Assembly (NCBI GenBank): GCA_016125255.1 | Contig: WGMD01000006.1 | Coordinates: 1-64,000, forward strand | Source of the DNA: Planctomycetota bacterium | GTDB lineage: Bacteria > Planctomycetota > Phycisphaerae > Phycisphaerales > Zrk34 | Reading direction: 5' to 3' | Length of the DNA: 64,000 nt | Shown: positions 1-8,247 of the stretch, in pieces | Numbering within the stretch: position 1 is the stretch's first letter | Layout: each line of letters opens with the position of its first letter | Made by a program: the position numbers and the translations under genes | The notes under the pieces: generated by a model | Seen by the model: the letters and a program-made list of their open reading frames with translations, nothing else | Told to the model about the DNA's origin: nothing | The model's database searches: none

Positions 1-103
1 CTTGAAGCAGCACATCGCTCTCGCCGATCGTCGGCCGGGCGATCTGACGCACTTCGACGCTGAACTTTTCCGATGCGAAATTGACGACGGCGGATTCGCT
101 CAT
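1..103 (-). CDS. Zinc-type (MDR) alcohol/polyol dehydrogenase, N-terminal fragment
   Basis: Only the first 34 codons are inside the window; the gene runs off the left edge. The reading begins MSESAVVNFASEKFSVEV and continues into IARPTIGESDVLLQ, which matches the opening beta strands of medium-chain dehydrogenases, where the pattern 'P.(P)GEVLV' precedes the catalytic zinc domain. The start ATG is preceded by a GAGGTC ribosome-binding site. It lies 22 bases downstream of the HUMPS-family gene on the same strand, so the two are very likely cotranscribed, and a dehydrogenase acting on a sugar or polyol would fit that partner. The zinc ligands and cofactor domain are not visible, so the family call rests on the N-terminal pattern and context only. 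Confidence 0.55.
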   Translation of the reverse strand, partial: MSESAVVNFASEKFSVEVRQIARPTIGESDVLLQ

Positions 104-125
104 GGGTGACCTCGTTTCGATGATT

Positions 126-848
126 TTATGACGTCGACTTTGAAGATGAACCCACCGGGACATCGCCATGCTCATGCACGCGATCGCAGATCATGCGCAG
201 CGAGGCCGCCAGATTGCCGTCCGCGGTTTTGAATGCATCGGCGTCGATCGTCAGCGGCGCGCCAAGCACGACCAGCGGGGCGCCGTAGCCCGGCGTCGCC
301 ACCGCCTGCTCGATCGACAATCCGCCGACCGCCTGCACGGGCACGTCGACCGCCGCCACGACCTGGCGAAGCTGATCGAGCGGGCTGGGCATGCGCTGGC
401 CCCGGGCTCCGATGCCGCGCCGTTCGTCGTAGCCGATGTGATGCACGATGTAGTCGCAGCCGAGGTCGGCGAGCTGCTTCGCGGCGTCGACCATGTCGGC
501 GCAGCCGAGGTTGTCGCCCATGACCTTGATGTTCAGATCGCGCCCGGCTTTGACGACGCAGCGGATCGTCTCCTCGTGCGCCCGGGCCATGACGACGACA
601 TGCGTCGCTCCGGCCCTGGCCATCACCTCCGCTTCCAGATACCCGCCGTCCATCGTCTTGAGGTCCGCCACGATCGGCGTATCCGGCCAGCGCTCGCGCA
701 GCGCCCGCACGCCGTGCATCCCCTCCGCCAGGATCAGCGGCGTCCCCGCCTCCAACCAGTCCACGCCCGCATCCAGCGCCATCTGAGCCGTCGCCAGCGC
801 CTCGTCAAGCTCGATGATATCGAGGGAAATCTGCACAATCGGTCGCAT
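126..848 (-). CDS. HUMPS-family protein (3-hexulose-6-phosphate synthase / 3-keto-L-gulonate-6-phosphate decarboxylase type)
   Basis: A 240-residue TIM-barrel protein of the orotidine-monophosphate-decarboxylase suprafamily. The diagnostic metal and substrate motif D-x-K-x-x-D appears as ADLKTMDGG near residue 65, preceded by AGVDWLEAGTPLI and followed by the phosphate-binding end VQAVGGLSIEQA. Members either condense formaldehyde with ribulose 5-phosphate or decarboxylate 3-keto-L-gulonate 6-phosphate; the sequence alone does not separate these. The start MRPIVQISLDI is chosen because barrel strand 1 begins there and GAGGCC lies just upstream; a longer reading adds 23 residues that overlap the leader. 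It is divergent from a GntR/FCD regulator and shares a strand with an MDR dehydrogenase, suggesting regulated sugar-acid or pentose catabolism. No PHI isomerase partner is visible, which slightly disfavours a formaldehyde-fixing role. Confidence 0.8.
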   Translation of the reverse strand: MRPIVQISLDIIELDEALATAQMALDAGVDWLEAGTPLILAEGMHGVRALRERWPDTPIVADLKTMDGGYLEAEVMARAGATHVVVMARAHEETIRCVVKAGRDLNIKVMGDNLGCADMVDAAKQLADLGCDYIVHHIGYDERRGIGARGQRMPSPLDQLRQVVAAVDVPVQAVGGLSIEQAVATPGYGAPLVVLGAPLTIDADAFKTADGNLAASLRMICDRVHEHGDVPVGSSSKSTS

Positions 849-898
849 GGGCGGCCTCGTCAAAACATGTTGTTTGGAATCGTATCTTGCAATGCCAC

Positions 899-928
899 AT
901 GATCTTGTTAAGATCATGCATGATGCAT
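899..928. promoter_or_regulatory. Palindromic operator candidate
   Basis: ATGATCTTGTTAAGATCAT (899-917) is a perfect inverted repeat with 8-base arms, and it is abutted by a second near-palindrome ATGCATGATGCAT (916-928). The pair covers the -10 box and the start-site region of the minus-strand promoter, a position suited to repression. The divergent GntR/FCD regulator is the obvious candidate ligand-responsive binder; that link is inference. Confidence 0.55.
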
Positions 929-954
929 GATACGGATTCCACCATCACTGTCAA
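927..954 (-). promoter_or_regulatory. Sigma-70-type promoter of the HUMPS operon
   Basis: On the minus strand the -35 box is TTGACA (949-954) and the -10 box is TATCAT (927-932), with a 16-base spacer. Transcription would start near 920 and give a leader of about 70 bases. The -10 box overlaps the palindromic operator candidate. Confidence 0.7.
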
Positions 955-964
955 TCGCCGCCTC

Positions 965-1173
965 AACCCCTCCCCCTCGAAGGGGGAGGTTGGGAGGGGG
1001 ATTTCGAATGGGGCAACGCACAAATTGCCGGACTGCGCTGCGCGAATCAATCCCTCCCCCAGCCCCCTCCCTTCAAGGGAGGGGGATTTCGACTACGAAG
1101 GACGTTTTCATTGATCGATGATGTCGCCACGCATTCGAATCCCTCCCCCGGCCCCTCCCTTCGAGGGAGGGGT
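965..1173. repeat. Three GC-rich hairpin repeats between promoter and regulator
   Basis: Three copies of one palindromic unit lie at about 965-1003, 1049-1089 and 1139-1173. Each holds CCCTCCC and GGGAGGG arms around TTCGA or TTCAA. Copies 2 and 3 share orientation and copy 1 is inverted. They fill the rest of the 358-base gap between the HUMPS gene and the regulator; nothing coding is seen there. They look like a dispersed intergenic repeat family rather than terminators, since no T-tract follows. Confidence 0.7.
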
Positions 1174-1206
1174 GATTCATCCGCCGTCCCCCCGCCGCGC
1201 ACGACG

Positions 1207-1830
1207 ATGCGGACGCTCGCAGGGCGGGTTCATCATGAACTGCGCAAGCGCATTCTCGGCGGCGTCATCGCCCCGGGCACGCGGTTGATCGTCGACAAGC
1301 TCGCGGCGGAATTTGATGTGAGCATCACGCCGGTGCGCGAAGCGATGCGTTTGCTCGAGCGCGACGGGCTGATCGCTTTTCGCCCTCACTGCGGCGCGAC
1401 GACGACGTTGCCGTCAGCGGAGCATTTCGCGGACCTCAATGCCGTGCGATCGGCGCTGGAGCCGGTGGCGACCCGTGCGGCATGCGCCCGGCTGTCGCAA
1501 CCCGATTTCGTCCGGCTCGATCAGACGCTCGCCGTGGGCTACGCCTGCATCGCCAGCGATGCGGATGTGGATGCCTGGCTCGATGCCGACCAGCGCTTTC
1601 ACGCCCTGCTCGTTCATCGCAGCGGCAACGCGCTGCTGGAGGAAATCCTCGGCCAGCTCTATGACCGCATCCGCCTGCACCGCGAAATGTATTTCATCAG
1701 CCCCCAGCGCCTCGCGCAGTCGGTGCATGAACACGCCGTCATCATCGAAGCCCTCCGCGCTCGCGATGCCGACAAGGCGGGCGACCTCATGTCGCAGCAC
1801 ATGCACTCGCACGTCCCGCTTCAGTCGTAA
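1207..1830 (+). CDS. GntR-family transcriptional regulator, FCD (FadR-like) subfamily
   Basis: A 207-residue regulator. The N-terminal winged helix has the typical LRKRILGGVIAPGTRL and ITPVREAMRLLERDGLI (residues about 10-65), and the all-helical FCD ligand domain follows, with the polar residues of the metal/carboxylate site in DADQRFHALLVHRSGN and SVHEHAVIIEAL. FCD regulators bind sugar acids or other carboxylates and usually control the adjacent catabolic operon, here the divergent HUMPS/dehydrogenase genes. The start at MRTLAGRVHHEL is chosen because all sequence upstream in the same frame is repeat DNA; a TTG 96 bases earlier is possible but unlikely. No strong ribosome-binding site is visible. 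Confidence 0.85.
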   Translation: MRTLAGRVHHELRKRILGGVIAPGTRLIVDKLAAEFDVSITPVREAMRLLERDGLIAFRPHCGATTTLPSAEHFADLNAVRSALEPVATRAACARLSQPDFVRLDQTLAVGYACIASDADVDAWLDADQRFHALLVHRSGNALLEEILGQLYDRIRLHREMYFISPQRLAQSVHEHAVIIEALRARDADKAGDLMSQHMHSHVPLQS

Positions 1831-1835
1831 TGCTT

Positions 1836-1947
1836 ACCCCCTCTCCCACCGGGAGAGGGCTGGGGTGAGGGTGGCTGCGGATGGAGGCGCGCTGCAAATC
1901 GAAACCAGCCGGTACTTGAACGCACCCTCTCCCGGAGGGAGAGGGAA
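1836..1947. repeat. Composite MITE-like inverted repeat, copy 1
   Basis: An imperfect palindrome CCCTCTCCC-ACC-GGGAGAGGG followed by TGGGGTGAGGG, then about 55 bases of less structured DNA, then CACCCTCTCCC-GGAGGGAGAGGG. The layout and several internal words match a second copy at 41130-41262. It lies between the GntR gene and the 3' end of the opposing cytochrome gene. Confidence 0.75.
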
Positions 1948-1957
1948 TGAAGACCAC

Positions 1958-4444
1958 TCACTTAAGCGTCATCAAATACGCCACCAGATCGCGCATCTCC
2001 TCCTTCGTCAGCGCCGCCGAAAGGCCCATCGGCATGACGGAGACGTCCATGAGTTTGCGGTCGGTGAGGTCGTCGGTGTTGATCGTGAAGCGCTGGCCGG
2101 CGGGGTCGACGAAGGTCTGTTTGCCGTTCTGACCGCCCTGCGGGAGCATGATGCCCATGAGCGTCTTGCCGTCCTTCATCGTCATGACATTCGCGACGAA
2201 CTGCGGGGCGATTTCGCGGCTCGGTGTCAGAATCGATTCGAGCAGCCAGCGCGGCGTCGCGCGACGCCCCACCACCGAAAGCTCCGGTCCGATCTCCCCG
2301 CCGCGACCGTCGATGCGGTGGCAACGGTTGCATGCAGCGAGTCGGGGTTGGAAGAACACGCGACGCCCCGTCTCCGGGTCGCCGCCTTCGCTGACGACCT
2401 TGAGCCAGCCATCGACGTCCGTGATCGCCGGACGATCCGCCGCATCGGGCGGCGCGGTGCGCAGCGAGCGCTTGGCCTCCGCGGCGACGACGCCTTCGCT
2501 GTCGCCGGCGAGTTTCTCAAGTTCGCCCTTGAATTTGTCTACGTCCGCCGCGAGACCGACGACGGCTTCCGCCCGCACATCGGCGGCGATGGCGTGATCG
2601 TCAGCGATCTTCATCAGCACATCGAATCGCCCGCCGTCCTTCTTATCGCAGAGCGTGCGCACGGCTTCGAGCGCCAGATGCTTGTCCGCGCCGTGGGCCA
2701 GTTCGCTCAATAGATCGAGCGACACCGCGCCGTGGTTCGGGTCGATGACGCGCAGCGCCATGGCGCGAATGGTCGGCGTGCTGCTGGCGTCCTTGAGCCG
2801 CTCGACGGCGTACTTGTCGATCGACTCGCCTTTGCCCGTGACCTTGCCGGTTTCGAGCCACTCGATCGCCGCCAGATACGCCGAGAATAGCCGCGACGTC
2901 ATCACGTTGCCGTCCGCCAGCGCCGCCAGCAGGTTCGGCTCCATGTCCTTAACCTTATCATCGCTCATCCATCGCACGGCAAACAGCCGCACATCGGCGC
3001 TGCCGTCGCGCAGCGCGTCCGGCACGACCTTGTGCGCGTCCATGTGGGCCAGTCGCATCGCTTCGACGACGCCGAGGCGCTGTGGTGCTTCGAGCGATGA
3101 CCATGACAGATCGGAAAGGCCCGGCAACTGCGACAGACCGTACACCGCCGCCTGGCGCGTGAACGGGTCCGCATCGCTCATCGCCGCCAGCAGCGTCGGC
3201 ACATCGCGCGAGGCGCGCAGATCATTCGCCCGCTTCTCCGCATCGGTGACCGGCACGGGGTCCGGTTCCTTCACGAACGTGAGTTTCGTGTCGCTGGACA
3301 AACGCCAGATGCGGCCCTTGCCGTGCAATGTGTAATTGCGATCGACCCAGTCGCCGAAGTAGATCGATCCGTCGGGCGCGATGGTCATGCCCGTCGGGCG
3401 GAAGTCCTCGCCGCCGATGACAAGCGGCACGAGCGGCGCGGCGAACGTCGCGCCGCGGGCCGTCAGCGGGTACGAGTCGACGCGGTGATCGCCCCATGAC
3501 GTGACGATGACGCGGCCCAAGATATCGGCGGGCATGTTGTAGCGGTCGTAGTAGACGATGCCGGTCGGCGCTTCGCCGGTTCCGTTGAGCATCGGCAGCG
3601 TGCCGGGCAGTTCGCCGTCCCATGCCTGCAACGGATGCAGCCCCGACCGCCCGTAGCGGAACGAATATCCGTAGTCCCCGCCGGGCACGACATGGTTGAG
3701 CCGGCACGGCGGACGCGAATCGGGATCGTTGTCGATCATGAGCAGGCGCTGATGCGAAATCATGCACAGCCCGAACGGGTTCCAGAAGCCGGTGGCGTAG
3801 TGCGTGAGGTTCTTGCCGTCGAGGTCGAAGCGGAAGATGTTGCCGCCTTCGCCGTCGAACTTGTAAGTCTTGCCGTCGGCGCCGATGAGCGTGTAGGTCT
3901 GCCCGAGGTTTTCGCCGATGCCGACGAAGACGTGGCCCGCATCGTCGAACGCCATACCGCTCATGCCGTTGTGCGGGTAATTGGCGGTGGTTTCGAGATG
4001 GGACAGGTCGATGCGTTCGTCGGCCGCGCCGTCGCCATCGGTGTCGCGCAGCTTGAACATCCCGCTGCGCGTGGCGACATAAACGTACCCGTCCGGCCCG
4101 CACTTGAGGCCCATCGTCAGATCGCTCTGGTCATAGAACGTCGTGAACTTGTCGACCTTGCCGTCGCCGTCGGAATCTTCGAGGACGCGGATGCGGTCGT
4201 GCGGCGGGCCGGCGTAGTCCTTGGGGCGGAAGTGCGTGGCGGACTCGACGACGAGGATGCGCCCTTTGGGATCGACGGTCATCGCGATGGGCGTGACGAT
4301 CTGCGGCGCCTCGGCGACGAGTTCGATCTTCAGGTCCGGCCGCTGCACCTGGGGCAGATCGGCCGCCAAAGAAAAGACCGCTGTGCATGCAAGCACCGCG
4401 GTCGCGATCAACGATTGCATCGGTTGATGCCGGTCAAGAATCAT
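1958..4444 (-). CDS. PVC-type membrane/periplasmic dehydrogenase with C-terminal c-type heme domain
   Basis: An 828-residue exported protein. A signal peptide (LIATAVLACTAVFSLAA) is followed by a glucose/sorbosone-dehydrogenase-like beta-propeller (about residues 30-390) that includes an acidic DSDGDGKVDK metal-binding-like turn. A helical HEAT-like segment follows (about 400-640). The last ~140 residues form a planctomycete cytochrome domain with one heme motif CNRCH (705-709) and methionines in SVMPMGL that could supply the distal ligand. The family is thought to oxidise sugars or alcohols in the periplasm and pass electrons to the attached heme. The chosen ATG has a GAGGA site and overlaps the end of the upstream gene by 11 bases, indicating translational coupling. 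Substrate is unknown. Confidence 0.85.
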   Translation of the reverse strand: MILDRHQPMQSLIATAVLACTAVFSLAADLPQVQRPDLKIELVAEAPQIVTPIAMTVDPKGRILVVESATHFRPKDYAGPPHDRIRVLEDSDGDGKVDKFTTFYDQSDLTMGLKCGPDGYVYVATRSGMFKLRDTDGDGAADERIDLSHLETTANYPHNGMSGMAFDDAGHVFVGIGENLGQTYTLIGADGKTYKFDGEGGNIFRFDLDGKNLTHYATGFWNPFGLCMISHQRLLMIDNDPDSRPPCRLNHVVPGGDYGYSFRYGRSGLHPLQAWDGELPGTLPMLNGTGEAPTGIVYYDRYNMPADILGRVIVTSWGDHRVDSYPLTARGATFAAPLVPLVIGGEDFRPTGMTIAPDGSIYFGDWVDRNYTLHGKGRIWRLSSDTKLTFVKEPDPVPVTDAEKRANDLRASRDVPTLLAAMSDADPFTRQAAVYGLSQLPGLSDLSWSSLEAPQRLGVVEAMRLAHMDAHKVVPDALRDGSADVRLFAVRWMSDDKVKDMEPNLLAALADGNVMTSRLFSAYLAAIEWLETGKVTGKGESIDKYAVERLKDASSTPTIRAMALRVIDPNHGAVSLDLLSELAHGADKHLALEAVRTLCDKKDGGRFDVLMKIADDHAIAADVRAEAVVGLAADVDKFKGELEKLAGDSEGVVAAEAKRSLRTAPPDAADRPAITDVDGWLKVVSEGGDPETGRRVFFQPRLAACNRCHRIDGRGGEIGPELSVVGRRATPRWLLESILTPSREIAPQFVANVMTMKDGKTLMGIMLPQGGQNGKQTFVDPAGQRFTINTDDLTDRKLMDVSVMPMGLSAALTKEEMRDLVAYLMTLK

Positions 4445-4958
4445 GGCGGGTATCCTCGCGTTCGAGTAGATGATCAATCAGATCATGATACTCGATCGCG
4501 AGCTTTTCGGAGCGGGTCAATCCTCGTTTGAACAATTGATAGGCGTGAATTACCGCCGCGATGATGCCAGAGATAATCGACGAAACGAAAAACCCCAACG
4601 AGATGCCGATCACAAGGCCGGCACGCATCGCGGAGACATTCAGGTTGCCGTCATCGTTCGGATCGCTCGTGAGGCCGCGAATAAGTTCCTCCCAGCGATG
4701 AACGAGCACTAAACAAAACACCAAAAGAACGATCTGAAACTCCGCCAACAGAATGAAGAACCATGCCAGTAATCGCATTCGGCGAAGCTTCTTTCGGAGT
4801 TGCTCAATGTATTGCTCGTCGGTGAGTTCCGGTCTGCGGACAGGGAGGCCAAGGAATTTGGGAATGTGGGACGATTCGTTCGCGTCCACGCCACCGGGGG
4901 CGTCAGGAGCGCGGCCGGACGGCATGGTCAGATTGGCATGGACCTCACCGGAAGACAT
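4434..4958 (-). CDS. Small two-TM membrane protein of unknown function
   Basis: A 174-residue protein not recognised as a named family. Residues about 50-80 (LAWFFILLAEFQIVLLVFCL) and 110-135 (AGLVIGISLGFFVSSIISGI) are transmembrane helices; both termini are polar and probably cytoplasmic, and the tail is highly charged. The first ATG is preferred over a TTG six bases upstream because the TTG lies inside a perfect TATAAT box. It is cotranscribed with, and overlaps by 11 bases, the PQQ-propeller/cytochrome gene, so a role in anchoring or assembling that exported protein is possible but speculative. Confidence 0.65.
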   Translation of the reverse strand: MSSGEVHANLTMPSGRAPDAPGGVDANESSHIPKFLGLPVRRPELTDEQYIEQLRKKLRRMRLLAWFFILLAEFQIVLLVFCLVLVHRWEELIRGLTSDPNDDGNLNVSAMRAGLVIGISLGFFVSSIISGIIAAVIHAYQLFKRGLTRSEKLAIEYHDLIDHLLEREDTRHDS

Positions 4959-4963
4959 GCTCA

Positions 4964-4994
4964 ATTATAGGCGGCGCGCCACGAATGCTGCCAA
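4964..4994 (-). promoter_or_regulatory. Promoter of the membrane-protein/cytochrome operon
   Basis: On the minus strand TATAAT (4964-4969) lies 19 bases after a TTGGCA-like -35. The -10 box ends six bases before the ATG, so the transcript would be leaderless or nearly so. The -35 lies in a REP-like GCCAAGCCGCGAGCGGC stretch. Confidence 0.55.
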
Positions 4995-5094
4995 GCCGCG
5001 AGCGGCTAGTCGGCGGCGTGGTGGCCGTTGCCGTTGAGGGGTTCGATGCGGGTGATGTGACGGGGGTCGAGATAGGTGAGTTGCCTTTTGATCG

Positions 5095-5175
5095 ACGAGC
5101 CGCGACCGTGAGGGAGCGGTCAAGGCGCGTGACAATGGGTGACGCCCTGACCGCTCCCTGACGGTCGCGGCTCGT
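5095..5175. repeat. Large inverted repeat downstream of dnaN
   Basis: Two 33-base arms (5095-5127 and 5143-5175), complementary apart from a few mismatches, enclose a 15-base loop. REP-like words of the form GCCAAGCCG(C/T)GAGCGGCT flank it at about 4988-5006 and 5195-5213. The right-hand word contains the stop codon of dnaN. The 250-base gap carries no gene. The hairpin may serve as a terminator or may be a mobile repeat. Confidence 0.75.
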
Positions 5176-5210
5176 TAAATACATCTCACTCGTGCCAAGC
5201 CGTGAGCGGC

Positions 5211-6311
5211 TTAGCCCAAGCTGACGGGCATGACGACGTAGAGGAAGTCGGTGCCGACTTTGAGGGTGCCGGGTTTGTTGGGGGCTTTGAGTTCGATGGC
5301 GATCGTGTCGGCGTCGGCGACCTTGAGGACGTCGAGGATGAACTGCGGGTTGAACCCGATTTCGACGGCGTCTCCCGTGTAGGACTCGATGGGCACATGC
5401 ACTTCGGCTTCGCCCATCTCGGGCGCGCGGCTCGACAGGGCCAGCTCCTGTCCGCTGAAGGCGAACTTGACGCCCTTGGATTCTTCGTTGGTGAGCAGCG
5501 CGGCCCGGCGCACGGCGGACGCGAGCAGGTCGGTCTTGAACGACGCCTTGCGGTCCTGATCCTTGGGCACGACGTCCTTGTAGGGCGGGAACGAACCTTC
5601 GACGAGGTTGGACGAAAGTGAAGCGCGCTCGGTGGCGAAGTGCGCCTGATTGTCGGCGACTTTGACGCGGACGGTTTCGGAGGGATCGTCGAGGAGCTTG
5701 ATGAGCAGGTTCAGGGCCTTGGTGGGCACAATCGTCCCGCCGGGCTCGCCCTTGGCTTCGGTGCAGGCGCCTTTGGCGAGGGCGAGGCGGCGGCCGTCGG
5801 TGGCGACCATGGTGAGTTTCTTGGCTTCGCGTTCGACGAGGACGCCGTTGATGGCGTAGCGGCTCGTCTCGCGGGCGGTGGCGAAGATCGTCTTCTGAAT
5901 CAGGTCGCTGAGCGTGCCGGCCTTGATCTGATAGTCGGGTTCGCCGGCGAAGGGTTCGACGGGCGGGAACTGCTCGACGGCGGGGCCATAGATTTTGAAA
6001 TGCGAGTCAGCGCCGCGGATATGCGTCGCCTCCTCGTCGGTTTCGATCGTGATGGTGGCGTCGGCGGATTCACGGACGATGGCGGTGAGCTTGTCGGCGG
6101 GGGCGAGCACGGCTCCGTCCTCGACGACCTCGACCTGGTTGATCGAAAGATGAATACCGACTTCCATGTCCGTCGCCGCCAGCGTCAGAACGCCGCCCGC
6201 CGCTTCGAGCTTGACGCAGAGCAGGACGGGCTTGGGCGTGCGGTTGAGCACGGCTCCGCCGATCAGGTTCAGGGCCTCGACAAGCACACCGCGATCGCAA
6301 TTCACTTTCAT
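5211..6311 (-). CDS. dnaN: DNA polymerase III subunit beta (sliding clamp)
   Basis: A 366-residue protein of normal length for the beta clamp, with three repeated clamp domains. Recognisable segments are MKVNCDRGVLVEALNLIGGAV at the N-terminus, TIFATARETSRYAINGVLVE and MVATDGRRLALAKG in domain 2, and the C-terminal YVVMPVSLG, equivalent to the MPMRL/MPVRL end that forms part of the partner-binding cleft. It encircles DNA and tethers the replicative polymerase. The ATG follows a strong AAGGAAGGA site. The usual neighbours dnaA, recF and gyrB are not present: a cytochrome operon lies downstream and a divergent secreted protein upstream, so the gene stands alone here. Confidence 0.97.
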   Translation of the reverse strand: MKVNCDRGVLVEALNLIGGAVLNRTPKPVLLCVKLEAAGGVLTLAATDMEVGIHLSINQVEVVEDGAVLAPADKLTAIVRESADATITIETDEEATHIRGADSHFKIYGPAVEQFPPVEPFAGEPDYQIKAGTLSDLIQKTIFATARETSRYAINGVLVEREAKKLTMVATDGRRLALAKGACTEAKGEPGGTIVPTKALNLLIKLLDDPSETVRVKVADNQAHFATERASLSSNLVEGSFPPYKDVVPKDQDRKASFKTDLLASAVRRAALLTNEESKGVKFAFSGQELALSSRAPEMGEAEVHVPIESYTGDAVEIGFNPQFILDVLKVADADTIAIELKAPNKPGTLKVGTDFLYVVMPVSLG

Positions 6312-6342
6312 GTTCGATCCTTCCTTCAGATTGCAGTCGCAT

Positions 6343-6371
6343 AAGTTACCACGCCCGCGGGCATGCGACAA
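6343..6371 (-). promoter_or_regulatory. dnaN promoter candidate
   Basis: On the minus strand TTGTCG (6366-6371) and TAACTT (6343-6348) are separated by 17 bases, giving a leader of about 25 bases that carries the AAGGAAGGA ribosome-binding site. Confidence 0.5.
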
Positions 6372-6486
6372 ATGGGGCGATCCCGCATGAAATCTTCAAA
6401 AAAAGGGTTTCGCGGATCGGCCCAGCGCGTTAAGGTACGAATCGGGAGCGACGGACGCACATCGACGCACATACGGGGAACCGGCG

Positions 6487-8163
6487 ATGACCACTTTGAG
6501 CACACGCGCGATGGCGGGGGCGGGGTTGATGTTCATGGGCGCGATGACGCTGCGGGCGGAAGTGCCGCAGGCGTCGCCGAGCCGGCTGCATCAGATCGCG
6601 CCGGACGGGGTGGCGGACTTCGATGCGTCGAGATACGACCTGGAGGAGCTTTTCGCCGAGATCAGGATTCCCATCGTGCAGGGGGATTTTGACGGCAATG
6701 GGCAAACGGATCTGGCGCGGACGAACACGAAGCGATTCGATCAGCCGGGCGGCGCGTTTGAGTTGCTGCTGAGCAATCGATTCCCGACGGGCCTTCAATT
6801 CGCGGAGCAGAGGATCGACGCCAGTCCCGACGGGCTGGGCCTGGTTGGCGACGTCGACGGCGACGGACATGACGATCTGGTCTTCTTCAAGCATGCCGAT
6901 GCGAGCGTCACGCAGATCAGCGAAGCGTTCGCCCCCAGCGGCGCGGTTTTCAACGCTGTGCTTTCATCCGATGGCGATCGGGCGATCTACCTGGGCGACT
7001 TGAACACGGCGGGGACGTTCGAGTTGTACTTCCGCCCGACCGATCTGTCGGCTTCGCAACAGAAGATCAGCGCCCCGCTGGTCGTCGGGGGCGATGTGTT
7101 CGGGTTTGATGCGCACTTCGGCTCGGGGCAGACCTACACCTTCGTCTATCACGCGGACGGCGACACGAACGGCGTCAACGAGCTAATCGGCGGGAGCGAC
7201 ACGCAGCCGGCGATCAAGCTCAGCGGACCACTGGTGAGCGGCGGGCAGGTGCTCAACTTCCAACTCACCGACGATGGGCAGGACGTGGTGTATCTGGCCA
7301 CGCAGCTTTCAACGGGTCATCAGCAGTTGTTTTACTCGCATACGGACGGCTCGGAGATGGGCGAACTGATCAGCCAGGCCAGTCCGGTCGGTCAGGTGTT
7401 CTCGTACAAGGTCGCGCCGGGGGGCGGGTTCGTCGTGTACCGGGGCAACCCGGAGGACGGCGGGGTCAGTGCGCTGTACACGACGCCGATCGGCGCGGTG
7501 GCGTTGCAGACGAAGTTCGTCACGCCGTCGGGCGGGAAGATTTACGATGATTTTGACATCAGCGCGGATGGGAAATGGACGGTGTTTCGAGGCGACGGGG
7601 CGAGCGTCAACGTGGCGGAGCTTTACACGGCTTTGACGGACGGCACGGGGCCTGTCACGCGCGTGCATCCGGCGTTCAACGTCACGCGCGATGTGCTCGA
7701 TTTCAAAATCACGCCCGACAGCCGGTTTGTCGTGTATCGCTCGGATGAATTGATCGACAACGTGTTCGATCTGTTCATCGCGGAACTGGGCACGAGCGGC
7801 GAGGAACGGCTGGTGAGCGATTCGCTGGGCGGGTCGCGCGATGTGCTGGACTATGTGATTTCGCCGGACAGCCGGTGGGTGCTGTACCTTGAGGACGCGG
7901 ACGGGAACGGGACGGGCGATGTGCTGATGGCGTCGGCGCTCGACGGGTCGGTGCATCCGTTTCTGGTCAACACGGGATTGGGTTTGGGGCACTTTGGGAA
8001 ATTCGACTTCACCGCCGACGGGCAATTCGCGGTCTGGATGCAGGATGTGGACCGGGATGGGCATTTTGAGTTGTACGCCCGGCTGCTTCCGGAGCCGGCG
8101 AGTTTTGTGATGATGCTGGGGGGATGGGGATTTTTGCGGCTGCGGCGGCGATTGAAGGCGTAG
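6487..8163 (+). CDS. Secreted FG-GAP/TolB-like beta-propeller protein with PEP-CTERM tail
   Basis: A 558-residue exported protein. After a signal peptide (AMAGAGLMFMGAMTLRA) come two FG-GAP/VCBS-like calcium loops, DFDGNGQTDL and DVDGDGHDDLVFF, then about eight blade-like repeats of the form 'DSRFVVYRSD' characteristic of TolB/WD40-like propellers. The C-terminus LLPEPASFVMMLGG plus a short helix and RLRRRLKA is a PEP-CTERM sorting signal, so the protein is probably processed by an exosortase and released to or anchored at the surface. It is divergent from dnaN and precedes ECF/FecR module 1 with an 84-base gap. Ligand or enzymatic activity cannot be read from the sequence; a structural or binding role is likely. 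Confidence 0.75.
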   Translation: MTTLSTRAMAGAGLMFMGAMTLRAEVPQASPSRLHQIAPDGVADFDASRYDLEELFAEIRIPIVQGDFDGNGQTDLARTNTKRFDQPGGAFELLLSNRFPTGLQFAEQRIDASPDGLGLVGDVDGDGHDDLVFFKHADASVTQISEAFAPSGAVFNAVLSSDGDRAIYLGDLNTAGTFELYFRPTDLSASQQKISAPLVVGGDVFGFDAHFGSGQTYTFVYHADGDTNGVNELIGGSDTQPAIKLSGPLVSGGQVLNFQLTDDGQDVVYLATQLSTGHQQLFYSHTDGSEMGELISQASPVGQVFSYKVAPGGGFVVYRGNPEDGGVSALYTTPIGAVALQTKFVTPSGGKIYDDFDISADGKWTVFRGDGASVNVAELYTALTDGTGPVTRVHPAFNVTRDVLDFKITPDSRFVVYRSDELIDNVFDLFIAELGTSGEERLVSDSLGGSRDVLDYVISPDSRWVLYLEDADGNGTGDVLMASALDGSVHPFLVNTGLGLGHFGKFDFTADGQFAVWMQDVDRDGHFELYARLLPEPASFVMMLGGWGFLRLRRRLKA

Positions 8164-8247
8164 AACGAGGCGGGAATCTTCAAAATATTTTCCGGCGGGG
8201 TGTCCTAAAGCGCCTGACGGCTGTGATATGAGCGATGGAGGCCTTTC

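Noticed and set aside
965-1173. CRISPR array
   Set aside because: The three repeats differ in orientation and spacing, and there are no cas genes.
5211-6486. Replication origin next to dnaN
   Set aside because: No dnaA gene and no cluster of TTATCCACA-type boxes are visible.
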